From Ruegeria arenilitoris (lineage in GTDB: Bacteria; Pseudomonadota; Alphaproteobacteria; Rhodobacterales; Rhodobacteraceae), in the NCBI RefSeq assembly GCF_013035315.1, contig NZ_WQHP01000007.1, positions 124,001-188,000 of the forward strand: a DNA stretch of 64,000 bases. The letters run 5' to 3'. The notes under the pieces are model-generated. The model saw only the letters and a list, made by a program, of their open reading frames with translations. It was not told the origin of the DNA and did no database searches. This document shows, piece after piece, positions 16,043 through 25,563 of the stretch. The translations under genes and the position numbers were made by a program. Each line of letters starts with the position of its first letter. Within the stretch, counting starts at the first letter, position 1.

Positions 16043-18217
16043 CTATCGGTTTTCGACGGATTGAGGCGCGTTTTGCTCGACTTTGAGCTTAGCTTCGGAG
16101 GTGTCTGCAATCAGCCCTCCAATTTTTCTGAGGACTGCTCTGTACTGTTTCAGAGGTCGTTCAAAAAGCGCCGCAAATCCGAAACAAGTTGCCAACGTAA
16201 GACCTAGCAAACAGAGATCGTATCCGGGCAAACCTTCCGGCAATACTGCATCAAGAAGATGAAGCGTTGGATAGTGGACAAGATAAAGTGAAAAACTGGC
16301 CCCTGCTATCCAACGCACAGTACGAGAAAACAAGGATTCCTCTGGAATCGACATCCCTTGGGTAATGCGGCGGACACCGAGCAAATGGATAGCAACAAAG
16401 ACCGCAATTATTGTGTTCCAGATTACTTCATCCGAGTAAACTAGTATTAGGTAATGGTTCTGTGGGTGAAAAACCTTGATCGTGAATTGTTCTAGTAGTC
16501 CCGGTAAATTGACCGCTTTCATCACGACCAAAATTAGGATGGAACCAAGGGCCATAGACCAAGCTTTGACACGTGCATGACTGGTGCGGGTGTCCGGTAC
16601 TGCCTTCCAAACCAATACACCTACCAACCAGGCCGGGAACATAGCCAGCACTGGAATGCCTACCATCAAGGCGATCAGGGAAAAGATAACGATACGTAAG
16701 GGACCCTTCAGGAAGATGAGGCAACCAAAAAGAAGGTAAAACCCGACTTCATAGCTAAGTGACCATATTGGTCCGTTTGTGCCCAGCCGGACCCAATCAG
16801 ACATGCCTGTCCAAAGGTTGGTGACGGTCAGACCCCGCCACAGAAATTCCCCCAAAGGTAGCGCGGAATAGTAACGATCCGGATAGGCGGACATGTCAAC
16901 GCGGGTACCAATCGCATCAAAAACAATTGTCAAGATGAGTGCAGGAATGAGAACTGTATAGATCCTTGTTGCGCGGTTGAACGCGTAACGCCCAAGCGTC
17001 TGGTCCCGGCCCGCCGCGTAAGCAATCACGACGCCAGAAAGAACAAAAAACACTGCTACCGCATCGCTGGCGACGTTCCATTCCCGCAAGAAGTAATAGT
17101 CCCCCCGCGTGAACCTGATGTGAGCCATATGGCCAAACAGAACGGTCAACGCGGCGCTCGCACGTACAAAGTCCAACCACAAGGAAAAGCCCGGGCTTAT
17201 GGATTCTGCATCTGGCGCGACCGTTTGCGTGAAACCTGTGCGTGAACCGGTCGCACTCTTGATTGCATCCCAGCTTTCCTTGAACGGAAGAATGAGTGCC
17301 GCGGTCAGTGAAGGGTAAGGCTGATCGACCGGCTTTCCGGTTCCATCCGATACTCCGAATGTGAGCTTTTCTTGTTTGGACGGGATATACAGCGTCCCAA
17401 ACATCCAGTCCCAGAGCGCGAACATGGAACCATAGTTTTTATCGTGGTGTTTGACGGCTACCGAGTGGTGGATTTGATGCTGTGCGGGTGAAATCAGAAT
17501 GTGCTCAATGACCCGTCCATAGCTGATCCAGATATGGCTGTGCCGAAAATTCGCGCTAAGCGCATTAAAAAGGAAGTACAGCGCGTTCGCGCCACCAATC
17601 GTCAAGATATCGATTTGTCCGACCAATACGTAGAGGCACACACCTTGAACGATGCCAACGACAATTGAGATCAAGATGTTTCGTAGCAAAGGTTCAATGG
17701 GGTGCACACGTTGAACGGTAAGGGGAGTAAGGACGTCCGCCGAGTGATGAACTGCGTGAAACGGCCAGAGAAATTTCATCTCATGGTGCGCGCGGTGTGC
17801 CCAGTACTTACAAAAGTCAGTTGTGACGACAACTATTACCGTAACCAAAAAGGCCTGTGCCCATGTTGACGGCGCAGGATCATATTTTTCTCCACTCAAA
17901 AGATATAGAAGGGCAAAGGCCAAAGTTGTTGGAAAGAACAAAGCCCCAAAAATTCCAAGTGCGCCAACGACCCTGCTCGCAAAAAATAGCTTTATGTCAA
18001 GCAAGTTAGACCGATGAGAATATACGTGTTTGGGAACAAGCCAATTCAGGAAACTGTCTTGGACTCGACGGTGCCTCCAGATGAAATAGGCGATAATAAC
18101 GGTGCAGCTCAGGTAAAAAAGCGAATAGCGCACGTTTAGATCTATCGGCGCGCTTATGACGCTCTCTAGAAATGCGTTTAATGTATCCAAAACCAGAACT
18201 CTCTTCGTGTTTTCCAA
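16043..18217 (-). CDS. Fusion protein: sterol desaturase/fatty acid hydroxylase plus acyltransferase-3
   Basis: A 724-residue polytopic membrane protein. Residues ~30-290 are a fatty-acid-hydroxylase/sterol-desaturase domain with all three di-iron histidine boxes: H141-R-A-H-H145, H154-A-V-H-H158 and H247-Q-I-H-H251 followed by H257-H258. Residues ~345-700 are an acyltransferase-3 (OafA/NodX-like) domain with R352 and H363 in the expected DFVRASAALTVLFGH motif and about ten membrane helices. The first domain would hydroxylate a lipid chain; the second would transfer an acyl group to a sugar or lipid headgroup. Reading is continuous with no frameshift, so the fusion looks genuine. More AT-rich than flanking genes, suggesting acquisition. 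Confidence 0.85.
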   Translation of the reverse strand: MENTKRVLVLDTLNAFLESVISAPIDLNVRYSLFYLSCTVIIAYFIWRHRRVQDSFLNWLVPKHVYSHRSNLLDIKLFFASRVVGALGIFGALFFPTTLAFALLYLLSGEKYDPAPSTWAQAFLVTVIVVVTTDFCKYWAHRAHHEMKFLWPFHAVHHSADVLTPLTVQRVHPIEPLLRNILISIVVGIVQGVCLYVLVGQIDILTIGGANALYFLFNALSANFRHSHIWISYGRVIEHILISPAQHQIHHSVAVKHHDKNYGSMFALWDWMFGTLYIPSKQEKLTFGVSDGTGKPVDQPYPSLTAALILPFKESWDAIKSATGSRTGFTQTVAPDAESISPGFSLWLDFVRASAALTVLFGHMAHIRFTRGDYYFLREWNVASDAVAVFFVLSGVVIAYAAGRDQTLGRYAFNRATRIYTVLIPALILTIVFDAIGTRVDMSAYPDRYYSALPLGEFLWRGLTVTNLWTGMSDWVRLGTNGPIWSLSYEVGFYLLFGCLIFLKGPLRIVIFSLIALMVGIPVLAMFPAWLVGVLVWKAVPDTRTSHARVKAWSMALGSILILVVMKAVNLPGLLEQFTIKVFHPQNHYLILVYSDEVIWNTIIAVFVAIHLLGVRRITQGMSIPEESLFSRTVRWIAGASFSLYLVHYPTLHLLDAVLPEGLPGYDLCLLGLTLATCFGFAALFERPLKQYRAVLRKIGGLIADTSEAKLKVEQNAPQSVENR

Positions 18218-18315
18218 AGAATAGTTTCACAATACGGCACCAATTTGGCGTTTCGCTGACCTAACACAGCCGTTACAGGTTTTTGTCGCCGGGTAACTAG
18301 CAAATCGGCAACAGT

Positions 18316-18348
18316 ATAAAAAAACCCCGCCAACTCTTTGGCGGGGTT
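18316..18348 (-). terminator. Intrinsic terminator of asd
   Basis: Perfect 11-bp stem (18323-18333 with 18338-18348), 4-nt loop. On the minus strand it is followed by eight T residues, directly after the asd stop at 18376. No equally long T-run serves the other strand. Confidence 0.9.
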
Positions 18349-18375
18349 GTAAAATTCTTGTTCGAAGAAAGAAGT

Positions 18376-19398
18376 CTAGCCCTTCTTCAACACCTCGCGG
18401 CCCAGCAGTTCTGCGATCTGGACGGCGTTCAGGGCAGCACCCTTGCGCAGGTTGTCCGAAACGCACCAGAGGTTGATGCCGTTTTCAACGGTCGAGTCTT
18501 GACGGATGCGGCTGATGAAGGTGGCAAAGTCGCCCGCGCATTCAACCGGCGAGACGTAGCCGCCCGGTTCGCGCTTGTCGATCACCATGATGCCCGGCGC
18601 TTCGCGCAGGATGTCACGCGCTTCGTCTTCGTCCAGGAATTCCTCGAACTCGATGTTCACGGCCTCAGAGTGGCCGACGAACACGGGAACGCGAACGCAG
18701 GTGGCTGTGACCTTGATCGACGGATCGACGATCTTTTTGGTCTCGACAACCATCTTCCACTCTTCCTTGGTCGAGCCGTCTTCCATGAAGACGTCGATCT
18801 GCGGAATGACGTTGAAGGCGATCTGTTTCTGGAACTTGTTCGGTGGAACGTCCGTGGTGGGGTTGTAGACCGCTTTGGTTTGATCCCACAGCTCATCCAT
18901 GCCCTCTTTACCGGCACCCGAAACCGACTGATACGTCGACACGACCACACGCTTGATCTTGGCGCGGTCATGCAGCGGCTTCAGCGCGACCACCATCTGC
19001 GCGGTCGAGCAGTTGGGGTTCGCGATGATGTTCTTGTTCTTGTAGTCGTGAATCGCCTGCGGGTTGCACTCCGGCACGATCAGCGGAATCTCCGGGTCGT
19101 AACGGTACAGCGACGAGTTATCGATCACCACACAACCAGCCTCGGCCGCCTTGGGGGCGTAGACCTTGGTCGCGTCCGAGCCGATGGCGAACAGGGCCAT
19201 GTCCCAGCCGGTGAAATCGAAGGTGTCGATGTCTTGGGTTGTCAGTGTCTTGTCGCCAAAGCTAACTTCTGTGCCCAGCGAACGGCGGCTTGCCAGTACG
19301 GCAAGTTCATCGACTGGGAACTGGCGTTCCGCCAGGATGTTCAGCATTTCGCGGCCCACGTTACCCGTGGCGCCGGCGACAACGACGCGATAGCCCAT
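18376..19398 (-). CDS. asd: Aspartate-semialdehyde dehydrogenase
   Basis: A 340-residue NADPH enzyme of the lysine/threonine/methionine and diaminopimelate pathway, converting aspartyl-phosphate to aspartate semialdehyde. The N-terminal GATGNVGREML nucleotide motif and catalytic Cys130 in NPNCSTAQM are present, as are the SGAGKEG and VRVPVFVGHSE segments. Full family length. A strong terminator follows at 18316-18348, so it is probably monocistronic. Confidence 0.95.
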   Translation of the reverse strand: MGYRVVVAGATGNVGREMLNILAERQFPVDELAVLASRRSLGTEVSFGDKTLTTQDIDTFDFTGWDMALFAIGSDATKVYAPKAAEAGCVVIDNSSLYRYDPEIPLIVPECNPQAIHDYKNKNIIANPNCSTAQMVVALKPLHDRAKIKRVVVSTYQSVSGAGKEGMDELWDQTKAVYNPTTDVPPNKFQKQIAFNVIPQIDVFMEDGSTKEEWKMVVETKKIVDPSIKVTATCVRVPVFVGHSEAVNIEFEEFLDEDEARDILREAPGIMVIDKREPGGYVSPVECAGDFATFISRIRQDSTVENGINLWCVSDNLRKGAALNAVQIAELLGREVLKKG

Positions 19399-19509
19399 TT
19401 CATGTCTCCAAAGTTAAGGACGCGCGTTCATAGCCGCGTTGCAGCAAAGAAAAAAGAGTTTTCGGGGCATATTTCGCCCAATGACACCGATTTGAGGCGA
19501 CAAATCGCG

Positions 19510-20544
19510 TCAGGTGCCGTTCAGAAGCCGTTCATAGAGGGCGACAAGGGTTTTGGCCTCGGTATTGATGTCGAAATTTTGCTCGACATGGGCACGGGCG
19601 GCTGTCCCTGATCGGGCAAGGGAATCGCGGTCAGACAGCATTTCAGCTGCGGCATCGGACAAAGCGGGGATGTTGCCCGGTTCCACGACACGACCCAGCG
19701 ATGGGTCAGTGACGATTTCGGAAAATGCCCCAACGTCGGTGGCCACCACGGGAACTCCACAGGCCATTGCCTCCAATGGGGTGAGGCCGAAGCCTTCCCA
19801 GCGTTGCGGTGCGATAAAGAGGTCCAGAACCTGATACCATTCGGCAATCTGGTCGACGGTCACCTCGGGCATAAAGAGAATGCGGTCGGACAGGCCTGCC
19901 TTGGCGACCTTGTCCTTCAACTCGGCCAGAAATCCAGTGTGTTTCTCGGTCGCGCGGCCCATGACGACGCCGTGGACGTCGTCGAACCGCCCGCACAGAT
20001 CGATCATCGAATCGACAAAGGCATCCGTGCCTTTCTGGTGGCGGATGCGGCCATAGCACCCCAGCAATAAACCGTCAGGCAGGTCCAGCCGGGTCCGAAC
20101 GGCGGCCTTGTCTTCGGGCGGAGTGAAATCCTGCAGGTTGATGCCGTGCATGATGACCTGCGCATCCCGCTCCAGATACCCGGCGGTTTTGCGCGAGGTG
20201 GCGACCACCGCGTCCATCTTTTCGATCAGCCATTTGGTGTAACCGCTATGGGCGCGTTGCGAGGCGCTGGTGAACAAAAGTTTCAGGCGCAGGCGGAAGA
20301 TGTTGCGCAGGATCAGGCCCAGCAGCATCTCGGTATTACGGCGCGCGTGCCAGACACGCAGGGTTTTGCGCGACAGAAAGGGCAGGCGGCCCAGCGGGAT
20401 ATGCGGGATATCGGTGGGCAGGCCCGGACCCGTCGCGGCGATGTCGATCCACTGCACTTGCAGCGGCACCAATCGCGCAATCGTTGCCGTCACGCCAGAA
20501 AGCCTGCGTTTGAGGTTGGGGGCAATGACGCGCGGGTCGGACAC
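19510..20544 (-). CDS. Group 1/GT4 glycosyltransferase, LPS-core mannosyltransferase-like
   Basis: A 344-residue GT4-family enzyme. The C-terminal donor-binding half has the E-x7-E motif within RWEGFGLTPLEAMACGVPVVAT (near residue 257). Its N-terminal half (RRLSGVTATIARLVP) resembles LpcC-type lipopolysaccharide core transferases of alphaproteobacteria. GTG start at 20544 with AGGAG about 7 nt upstream. It lies in core-genome context, apart from the accessory polysaccharide region. Donor and acceptor sugars are not determinable. Confidence 0.82.
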   Translation of the reverse strand: MSDPRVIAPNLKRRLSGVTATIARLVPLQVQWIDIAATGPGLPTDIPHIPLGRLPFLSRKTLRVWHARRNTEMLLGLILRNIFRLRLKLLFTSASQRAHSGYTKWLIEKMDAVVATSRKTAGYLERDAQVIMHGINLQDFTPPEDKAAVRTRLDLPDGLLLGCYGRIRHQKGTDAFVDSMIDLCGRFDDVHGVVMGRATEKHTGFLAELKDKVAKAGLSDRILFMPEVTVDQIAEWYQVLDLFIAPQRWEGFGLTPLEAMACGVPVVATDVGAFSEIVTDPSLGRVVEPGNIPALSDAAAEMLSDRDSLARSGTAARAHVEQNFDINTEAKTLVALYERLLNGT

Positions 20545-20569
20545 TGGGATACTCCTGGCTGCTCCTGCG

Positions 20570-21742
20570 TCAGTCGACGCTGTCTCGACTGAACAGATAG
20601 ATCACGCATCCGATGGCAAGCGTGACCGCAAAAAAGCCGAATATCGCTGTGTAGGGCGCAGTTGGGCTGATGTCCACCGTGGCGGCATGGATGCGCCCGG
20701 TGACGAATTGCGCGAGGCCCACGCCGCCAATGCCAAAGAGGTTCAGCAGGGTCATGCCACGTCCAACGAGATGAGGCGCTACGAACGCGCGACCGTGGGC
20801 CATGATGACCGGAAAACTGGCGCCCAGGAACCCGATGGCCGCCATCAGGGCGACGGACAGCCAGACGGCATTGTCGATCCACAGGCACATCAGAACCAGC
20901 CCGGCAGCACCCAGCGCGTTGCCACCGAAAATCACCCATTTCCGCGTACCCAACAAGCGGTCCAACGGCCCATAGGCAAAGGTTCCTGCAATCATGGCAG
21001 CCCCCATGATCAGCGTGGCTGTCCCGATTTGCGTTGTGCTGAGCGCAAAGATATCGCTTAGATACGGGCCCGCCCACAGGCCTCGCGTCGCAGCCGAGGG
21101 GGCGTAGGCCACCAGCATCAGCGGCAGGATGGCCCACAACGCAGGCTCTTTCAGCAGATCCAGCACAGAACCCTTGTGTTCGGTCTTAACCCGTTTGGGA
21201 TCATGGACAGTGGCCCAGATACCCAGCGCAATGGCCGACGAGAATAGCGCAAGCACCCACATGGTGGCGCGCCAGCCCATCAGTTCCACTGCAAGTGCGG
21301 TTGGGTACGACGCCACAAGGTTACCAACAGATCCAACGCCCAGCATTACGGCGGCCAATGTTGCGAACTTTGCAGGCGGATATTCCCGAGCGAAGATGTA
21401 GTAAGAGGCCATCAGGACAGGCGAGCAACCGACCCCGATCAACCCCATCGCAAGGGCGATATGAAATGGCGTCTGGGCCACGGCAAACAGGGCCGTGCCG
21501 CCTGCGCCTCCGACCAGCAGCAGAACAGCAGCTGTCAGCCGTGGTCCGACACGGTCCAGGGCCCAACCAACCGGCAGTTGCATGGCGGCAAAGATCAGAA
21601 ACCAAAGGCCCGAGGCAAAGGCCAGGTCCTCGGGGGTGGCACCGATGTCGCGCCCAAGATCGACGCTCAGTACCGCTAAAAAGGCGCGAAAAAACTGGCT
21701 GAGCACATAGCCCAGACACAACACCACCAGACCTGCTTTCAT
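20570..21742 (-). CDS. MFS transporter
   Basis: About 390 residues with roughly twelve hydrophobic segments and typical MFS features (WALDRVGPRLTAAVLLL loop 2-3 motif near residue 60). The start at 21742 gives MKAGLVVLCLGYVLSQFF, beginning directly with the first helix; longer in-frame starts add an implausible hydrophilic stretch. Substrate unknown. The gene diverges from the DUF3095 gene, leaving a 141-bp shared promoter region. Confidence 0.85.
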   Translation of the reverse strand: MKAGLVVLCLGYVLSQFFRAFLAVLSVDLGRDIGATPEDLAFASGLWFLIFAAMQLPVGWALDRVGPRLTAAVLLLVGGAGGTALFAVAQTPFHIALAMGLIGVGCSPVLMASYYIFAREYPPAKFATLAAVMLGVGSVGNLVASYPTALAVELMGWRATMWVLALFSSAIALGIWATVHDPKRVKTEHKGSVLDLLKEPALWAILPLMLVAYAPSAATRGLWAGPYLSDIFALSTTQIGTATLIMGAAMIAGTFAYGPLDRLLGTRKWVIFGGNALGAAGLVLMCLWIDNAVWLSVALMAAIGFLGASFPVIMAHGRAFVAPHLVGRGMTLLNLFGIGGVGLAQFVTGRIHAATVDISPTAPYTAIFGFFAVTLAIGCVIYLFSRDSVD

Positions 21743-21883
21743 GAACCGCGCCTCTTCCCCTTCCGCATGCGGAAATGCTTGGCACGTCCGGGTGCCACAC
21801 ACAAGCGCGTGTGCTATACTGTTTTTGCCGGACTGCGGTCACAATTGAGCTACCGTTATCCGTGTCCAACACCCGAGGTACCC

Positions 21884-23026
21884 ATGAAGGACGCCCAGGC
21901 CGCGTTTTACGAAAGCCTTCCCCTGTTGCGGGATTTCACACGTCTCGTCGAGCCCGCGCGGTTTTCCGCGGTACCGGGCGACTGGGCGCTGGGCGTGGCC
22001 GACATCGTTGATTCCACCGGAGAGATCGCGAAAGGCCGTTACAAGACGGTGAACATGGTCGGTGCTGCGGTGATCTCGGCCATGATCAACGCGCTGCGGG
22101 GCATGGATTTTCCTTATGTCTTCGGCGGAGACGGAGCAGGTTTTGCGGTGCCCGCAAGCCAGATCGACACAGCCATAGAGGTCCTGGCCGATCTTCGGCG
22201 CTGGGCAGAGGAAGAGTTTTCGATTTCTCTGCGGGCCGCCCTGGTGCCCGTGGCCGAGATCCGCAGGGCGGGCAAAGACCTACGGGTTGCGCGCTACGCG
22301 CCTTCGGACGGAGTGGACTACGCGATGTTTTCGGGTGGCGGATTGGCCTGGGCCGAGGCGCAGATGAAAGCGGGCCAATTTACTGTCCCGGCCTCTGACC
22401 CCGGCGCGCTGCCCGACCTGACCGGGCTGTCCTGCCGCTGGTCCAACAGCCGGGCGCGCAACGGCCAGATCGTCTCGGTCGTTGTAGAGCCTACGGCAAA
22501 CGCAACCGAAAGCGACTTCGCTGATCTGGCACGTTCGGTCTTGTCAGCTTCTGAAGGGTTAGAGCGTTCGGGACATCCGGTGCCGGAAAATGGCCCACCA
22601 ATCAGTTGGCCTCCGCCGGATGTGGGGCTTGATGCGCGTGTATCCCGGGCGGGGCGCAGCTTGCTGCTGCAGCGGATCAAATTGCTGGGTGAAAACCTAT
22701 TGATCGCTCTGCTTTTCAAGTCCGGCAAACGGATGGGAGATTTCGAGCCCGAGCACTACAAGCGTATGGTCAGCCGTAATGCCGATTACCGCAAATTCGA
22801 TGACGGGCTGAAAATGACGCTGGATTGTGATCCGCCCACGCTGGCGCAAATTCAGATGATGCTGGAGCAGGCGCGCGGGCAGGGCAAAATCCGGTACGGT
22901 CTGCATGCGCAGGATGAGGCGATGATGACCTGTATCGTCCCCTCGGCCACGCGAGACGATCACGTGCATTTTGTCGATGGAGCATCGGGTGGCTATGCAC
23001 AAGCCGCCGCCGCGATGCAGGCCTGA
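21884..23026 (+). CDS. DUF3095 protein, nucleotidyl-cyclase-like
   Basis: About 380 residues, matching the DUF3095 family by recall. The N-terminal half has class-III-cyclase/GGDEF-like landmarks in order: VADIVDSTG (near residue 38), KTVNMVG, then FGGDGAGF (near residue 82). These are where metal and nucleotide would bind in cyclases. The C-terminal ~150 residues are unfamiliar. ATG 21884 is preceded by GAGG. The biochemical activity is unknown to me. Confidence 0.75.
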   Translation: MKDAQAAFYESLPLLRDFTRLVEPARFSAVPGDWALGVADIVDSTGEIAKGRYKTVNMVGAAVISAMINALRGMDFPYVFGGDGAGFAVPASQIDTAIEVLADLRRWAEEEFSISLRAALVPVAEIRRAGKDLRVARYAPSDGVDYAMFSGGGLAWAEAQMKAGQFTVPASDPGALPDLTGLSCRWSNSRARNGQIVSVVVEPTANATESDFADLARSVLSASEGLERSGHPVPENGPPISWPPPDVGLDARVSRAGRSLLLQRIKLLGENLLIALLFKSGKRMGDFEPEHYKRMVSRNADYRKFDDGLKMTLDCDPPTLAQIQMMLEQARGQGKIRYGLHAQDEAMMTCIVPSATRDDHVHFVDGASGGYAQAAAAMQA

Positions 23027-23030
23027 CGCG

Positions 23031-23801
23031 TTACTTCGCCTTCCATTTAGCCGCAAGCGTGCGGGATGTCTGCGCCAGCAGCATGACATCAATACCAACG
23101 GCCAGGAACTGGGCCCCCATGTCGAGATAGGCTTGGGTTGCCTCGTCATTGGTTCCCAGAATGCCGGGGGCTTTACCCGCGGCTTTGATACGCGCCAACG
23201 CGTCGGCAATGACGGCGCGTACCTCGGGGTCGGCGCTGTTGCCCTGAAGGCCCATATCCGTAGACAGATCTGCAGGGCCGATAAAGACTCCGTCAATCCC
23301 ATCGACCTGCAAGATGTCGTCCAGCGCCGCGATCCCCGCGCGGTTCTCTATTTGGACCAGCAGGCAAATCTGGTCATCGGCGCCTTGGATGTAGTCGGTC
23401 ACTGTGCCGTACATCGTGGCGCGTGAGGCCATGGCACCGACGCCACGTACGCCCGTGGGTGGATAGCGACAGTCCCGCACCAGTTGCCGCGCCTGTTCGG
23501 CGCTTTCAACCATCGGCACCAGGACCGTTTGCGCACCGGCATCCAGCACCATCTTGATCAATGCGGTGTCGCCAACCGGCACGCGTACAACCGGATGCGA
23601 GTCACTGGTCGCCAAGGCCATCAGTTGGTCCCGGATCGACCGGATGTCGTTTGGCGCGTGCTCGCCATCAATGACCAGCCAGTCGAACCCGGCGGTGCCC
23701 ATAATCTCGGCGGTGACGGCTTCAGCAAAGCTCATCCAGCAACCGATTTGGCGTTTGCCCTGTTTTAGAGCCTGTTTAAAACCGTTCGTTGGGACTGGCA
23801 T
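23031..23801 (-). CDS. HpcH/HpaI family aldolase
   Basis: A 256-residue class II (metal-dependent) pyruvate aldolase. The catalytic GEHAPND, metal-binding QIENRAG and VFIGPADLS motifs are all present. Relatives cleave 4-hydroxy-2-oxo-heptanedioate or similar 2-oxo-4-hydroxy acids in homoprotocatechuate catabolism, but the family is promiscuous. The start at 23801 has GGAGG 7 nt upstream; longer frames are disfavoured. It diverges from an HpaR-like regulator. Confidence 0.87.
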   Translation of the reverse strand: MPVPTNGFKQALKQGKRQIGCWMSFAEAVTAEIMGTAGFDWLVIDGEHAPNDIRSIRDQLMALATSDSHPVVRVPVGDTALIKMVLDAGAQTVLVPMVESAEQARQLVRDCRYPPTGVRGVGAMASRATMYGTVTDYIQGADDQICLLVQIENRAGIAALDDILQVDGIDGVFIGPADLSTDMGLQGNSADPEVRAVIADALARIKAAGKAPGILGTNDEATQAYLDMGAQFLAVGIDVMLLAQTSRTLAAKWKAK

Positions 23802-23997
23802 GGCTGGACCTCCGGCTTGCATCAACGAGCGGGTGTTCACCCCGCAAAACACTTTGTGCCAGTGATGGCCATCCCATGAGAAAGGTCAATATCTTTGGGT
23901 AAGAGGGCTCAAAGTGCCGGACCGGGCTATGAAATGCCGGAAAAAGCGGAGTTTCACGCGTAGTTGCAGTTCGCCCGGATTTCGGTCAAAGTTTCTT
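23802..23997. promoter_or_regulatory. Divergent promoter region of the HpaI-like aldolase and HpaR-like regulator
   Basis: A 196-bp region between divergently transcribed genes. MarR-family regulators commonly bind such spacers and control both genes. I did not identify an unambiguous palindromic operator by eye. Confidence 0.4.
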
Positions 23998-24432
23998 ATG
24001 ACCAATGACTTGCCTAAAACGTCCCGCTCATTGCCGATTGCATTGTTGCGGGCGCGCGAAAGGGTCATGGGGCCCATTCGGAATATGCTGGCCGATGCGG
24101 GTGTCACCGAACAGCAATGGCGCGTTTTACGCGTTCTGAAAGAAGACGGCCCGCAAGAGCCGACGCATATCGCGGATCGTGCGTGTCTTTTGCTGCCCAG
24201 CCTGACGCGCATACTTCAAAAACTTGAGGCCAAAGGCCTGATCCGCCGGCGCGCTCATCCCGAGGACAAACGCCGCCAAATCGTGGACATCACCGCCAAG
24301 GGCGAGAAAATCATCCAGGACAACATGCAGGTCACATTGCATCTGGCCGAGGACATCAAGACCAGACTTGGCCCTGACCGGCACGAAGCGCTGCTGGATC
24401 TGCTCAACGAGCTAAACAATCTCAAAACCTGA
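23998..24432 (+). CDS. MarR-family regulator, HpaR-like
   Basis: A 144-residue winged-helix regulator. The recognition region (LLLPSLTRILQKLEAKGLIRRR) and the wing (HPEDKRRQIVDITAKG) match MarR/HpaR. The N-terminal SLPIALLRARERVM is characteristic of HpaR, the repressor of homoprotocatechuate degradation operons. Start ATG 23998; the longer open frame has no ribosome binding site. It probably controls the divergent aldolase gene and possibly the FAH-family gene downstream. Confidence 0.85.
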   Translation: MTNDLPKTSRSLPIALLRARERVMGPIRNMLADAGVTEQQWRVLRVLKEDGPQEPTHIADRACLLLPSLTRILQKLEAKGLIRRRAHPEDKRRQIVDITAKGEKIIQDNMQVTLHLAEDIKTRLGPDRHEALLDLLNELNNLKT

Positions 24433-24863
24433 TCGCAGGTCATAAAGACGGCCCCCGCCAGAGTGATAGGGGGTATCCCCTGGCGGGGTGGCCAGACTAT
24501 TACTGGACTTCGCGTCTGGCCCGTGGCTGGACGAATGGGGATTTCCCGGTCCATCCAGCTCACGCTTCAGAGCAGCGGCCGACCTGAAAATAAGGCGGAC
24601 ATCCGGCGCAAAGATCATGTGGGGGTGGCGATCCTTGGCCGTCGCTCTCTGATACGGTTTCGCCCGTTCGCGGTTGCAGCGCCCGGGCGGGGGCAAGTCA
24701 ACTACAACCAGAAGTAGCCCGACCTGAGCAGGTTCCAAGGCAGGAAACTCAATTGTGAAGAGTTCTCGCAGCGTTTCACTCTCGTCAGGGTGCTCGCATA
24801 CAGCTTGTTTGGGCAGCCCAGCCGCCTTAGAAACGAGCTGCTTGTCTCAGTTAGGGGGCCTTT
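24433..24863. other. Intergenic region with hairpins between the HpaR-like gene and the FAH-family gene
   Basis: No credible gene in 431 bp. A 9-bp stem (24453-24461 with 24480-24488) with an inner G/C stem follows the hpaR-like stop and may end that transcript, though it lacks a T-run. A second 8-bp stem (GGCCAGAC/GTCTGGCC, about 24490-24522) lies next to it. Nothing else recognised. Confidence 0.4.
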
Positions 24864-25556
24864 ATGCCGGACAACCTGTTCTCTTTGCCTGACCCGATCT
24901 CAATCCCTGTTGAGGCTGTCGAGGCAACGTATCCTGTGGGCCGCATTTTTTGCGTCGGGCGCAACTATGCTGCACATGCCGCTGAAATGGGAAATGAGGT
25001 CGACCGCGAGACCCCATTCTATTTCACCAAATCAGCGCCAAACGCAGTTCTGTCTGGGGCAACCGTTCCCTATCCCCCGGGGACCGAGAATTTTCACCAC
25101 GAGATGGAGTTGGCAGTCGCCATAGGTAAATCCGTTTTCCGGGCCAACAGTGCCGAGGCGATGGAGGCCGTGTACGCCTATGGATGCGCATTGGACATGA
25201 CGCGCCGCGATCTTCAAATTCGCGAACGGAACAAGCAACGCCCATGGGATCTGGGGAAAGATCTGGAAAACGGCACTGTGTTCGCCCCATTGACCCGTTC
25301 GGCAGATTGGGCCCCGAGTGACAGCAAACGCATCCATCTGAGCGTGAACGGTGAGGTTCGTCAGGACGCTACTCTGGAAGAACTGATCTGGAAGATTGAC
25401 GAGATCATCTGCCACTTGTCTGGGTTCTATCACCTGCGGCCCGGAGACCTGATCCTGACCGGAACACCCGCAGGCGTCGGGCCTGTGCAGGCGGGCGATG
25501 TCCTTGAAGGTGGGATCGACGGCTTGCAGCCAATCTCTCTGACTTTGGCGCCGTAA
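24864..25556 (+). CDS. Fumarylacetoacetate-hydrolase family protein
   Basis: A 230-residue FAH-family enzyme. The conserved GRNYAAHAAEMG and metal-ligand FHHEMELAVAIGK motifs and the C-terminal GDLILTGTPAGVGPV are present. The short length fits fumarylpyruvate/acylpyruvate hydrolases and related 2-oxo-acid C-C hydrolases or decarboxylases. AGGGGG is 6 nt before the ATG. Its nearness to the HpaI/HpaR pair suggests an aromatic-acid breakdown role, by inference. Confidence 0.85.
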   Translation: MPDNLFSLPDPISIPVEAVEATYPVGRIFCVGRNYAAHAAEMGNEVDRETPFYFTKSAPNAVLSGATVPYPPGTENFHHEMELAVAIGKSVFRANSAEAMEAVYAYGCALDMTRRDLQIRERNKQRPWDLGKDLENGTVFAPLTRSADWAPSDSKRIHLSVNGEVRQDATLEELIWKIDEIICHLSGFYHLRPGDLILTGTPAGVGPVQAGDVLEGGIDGLQPISLTLAP

Positions 25557-25563
25557 ACCGGCT

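Noticed and set aside
18358-19611. 417-codon open frame on the plus strand
   Set aside because: Antisense to asd, and would also run through the asd terminator region's far side.
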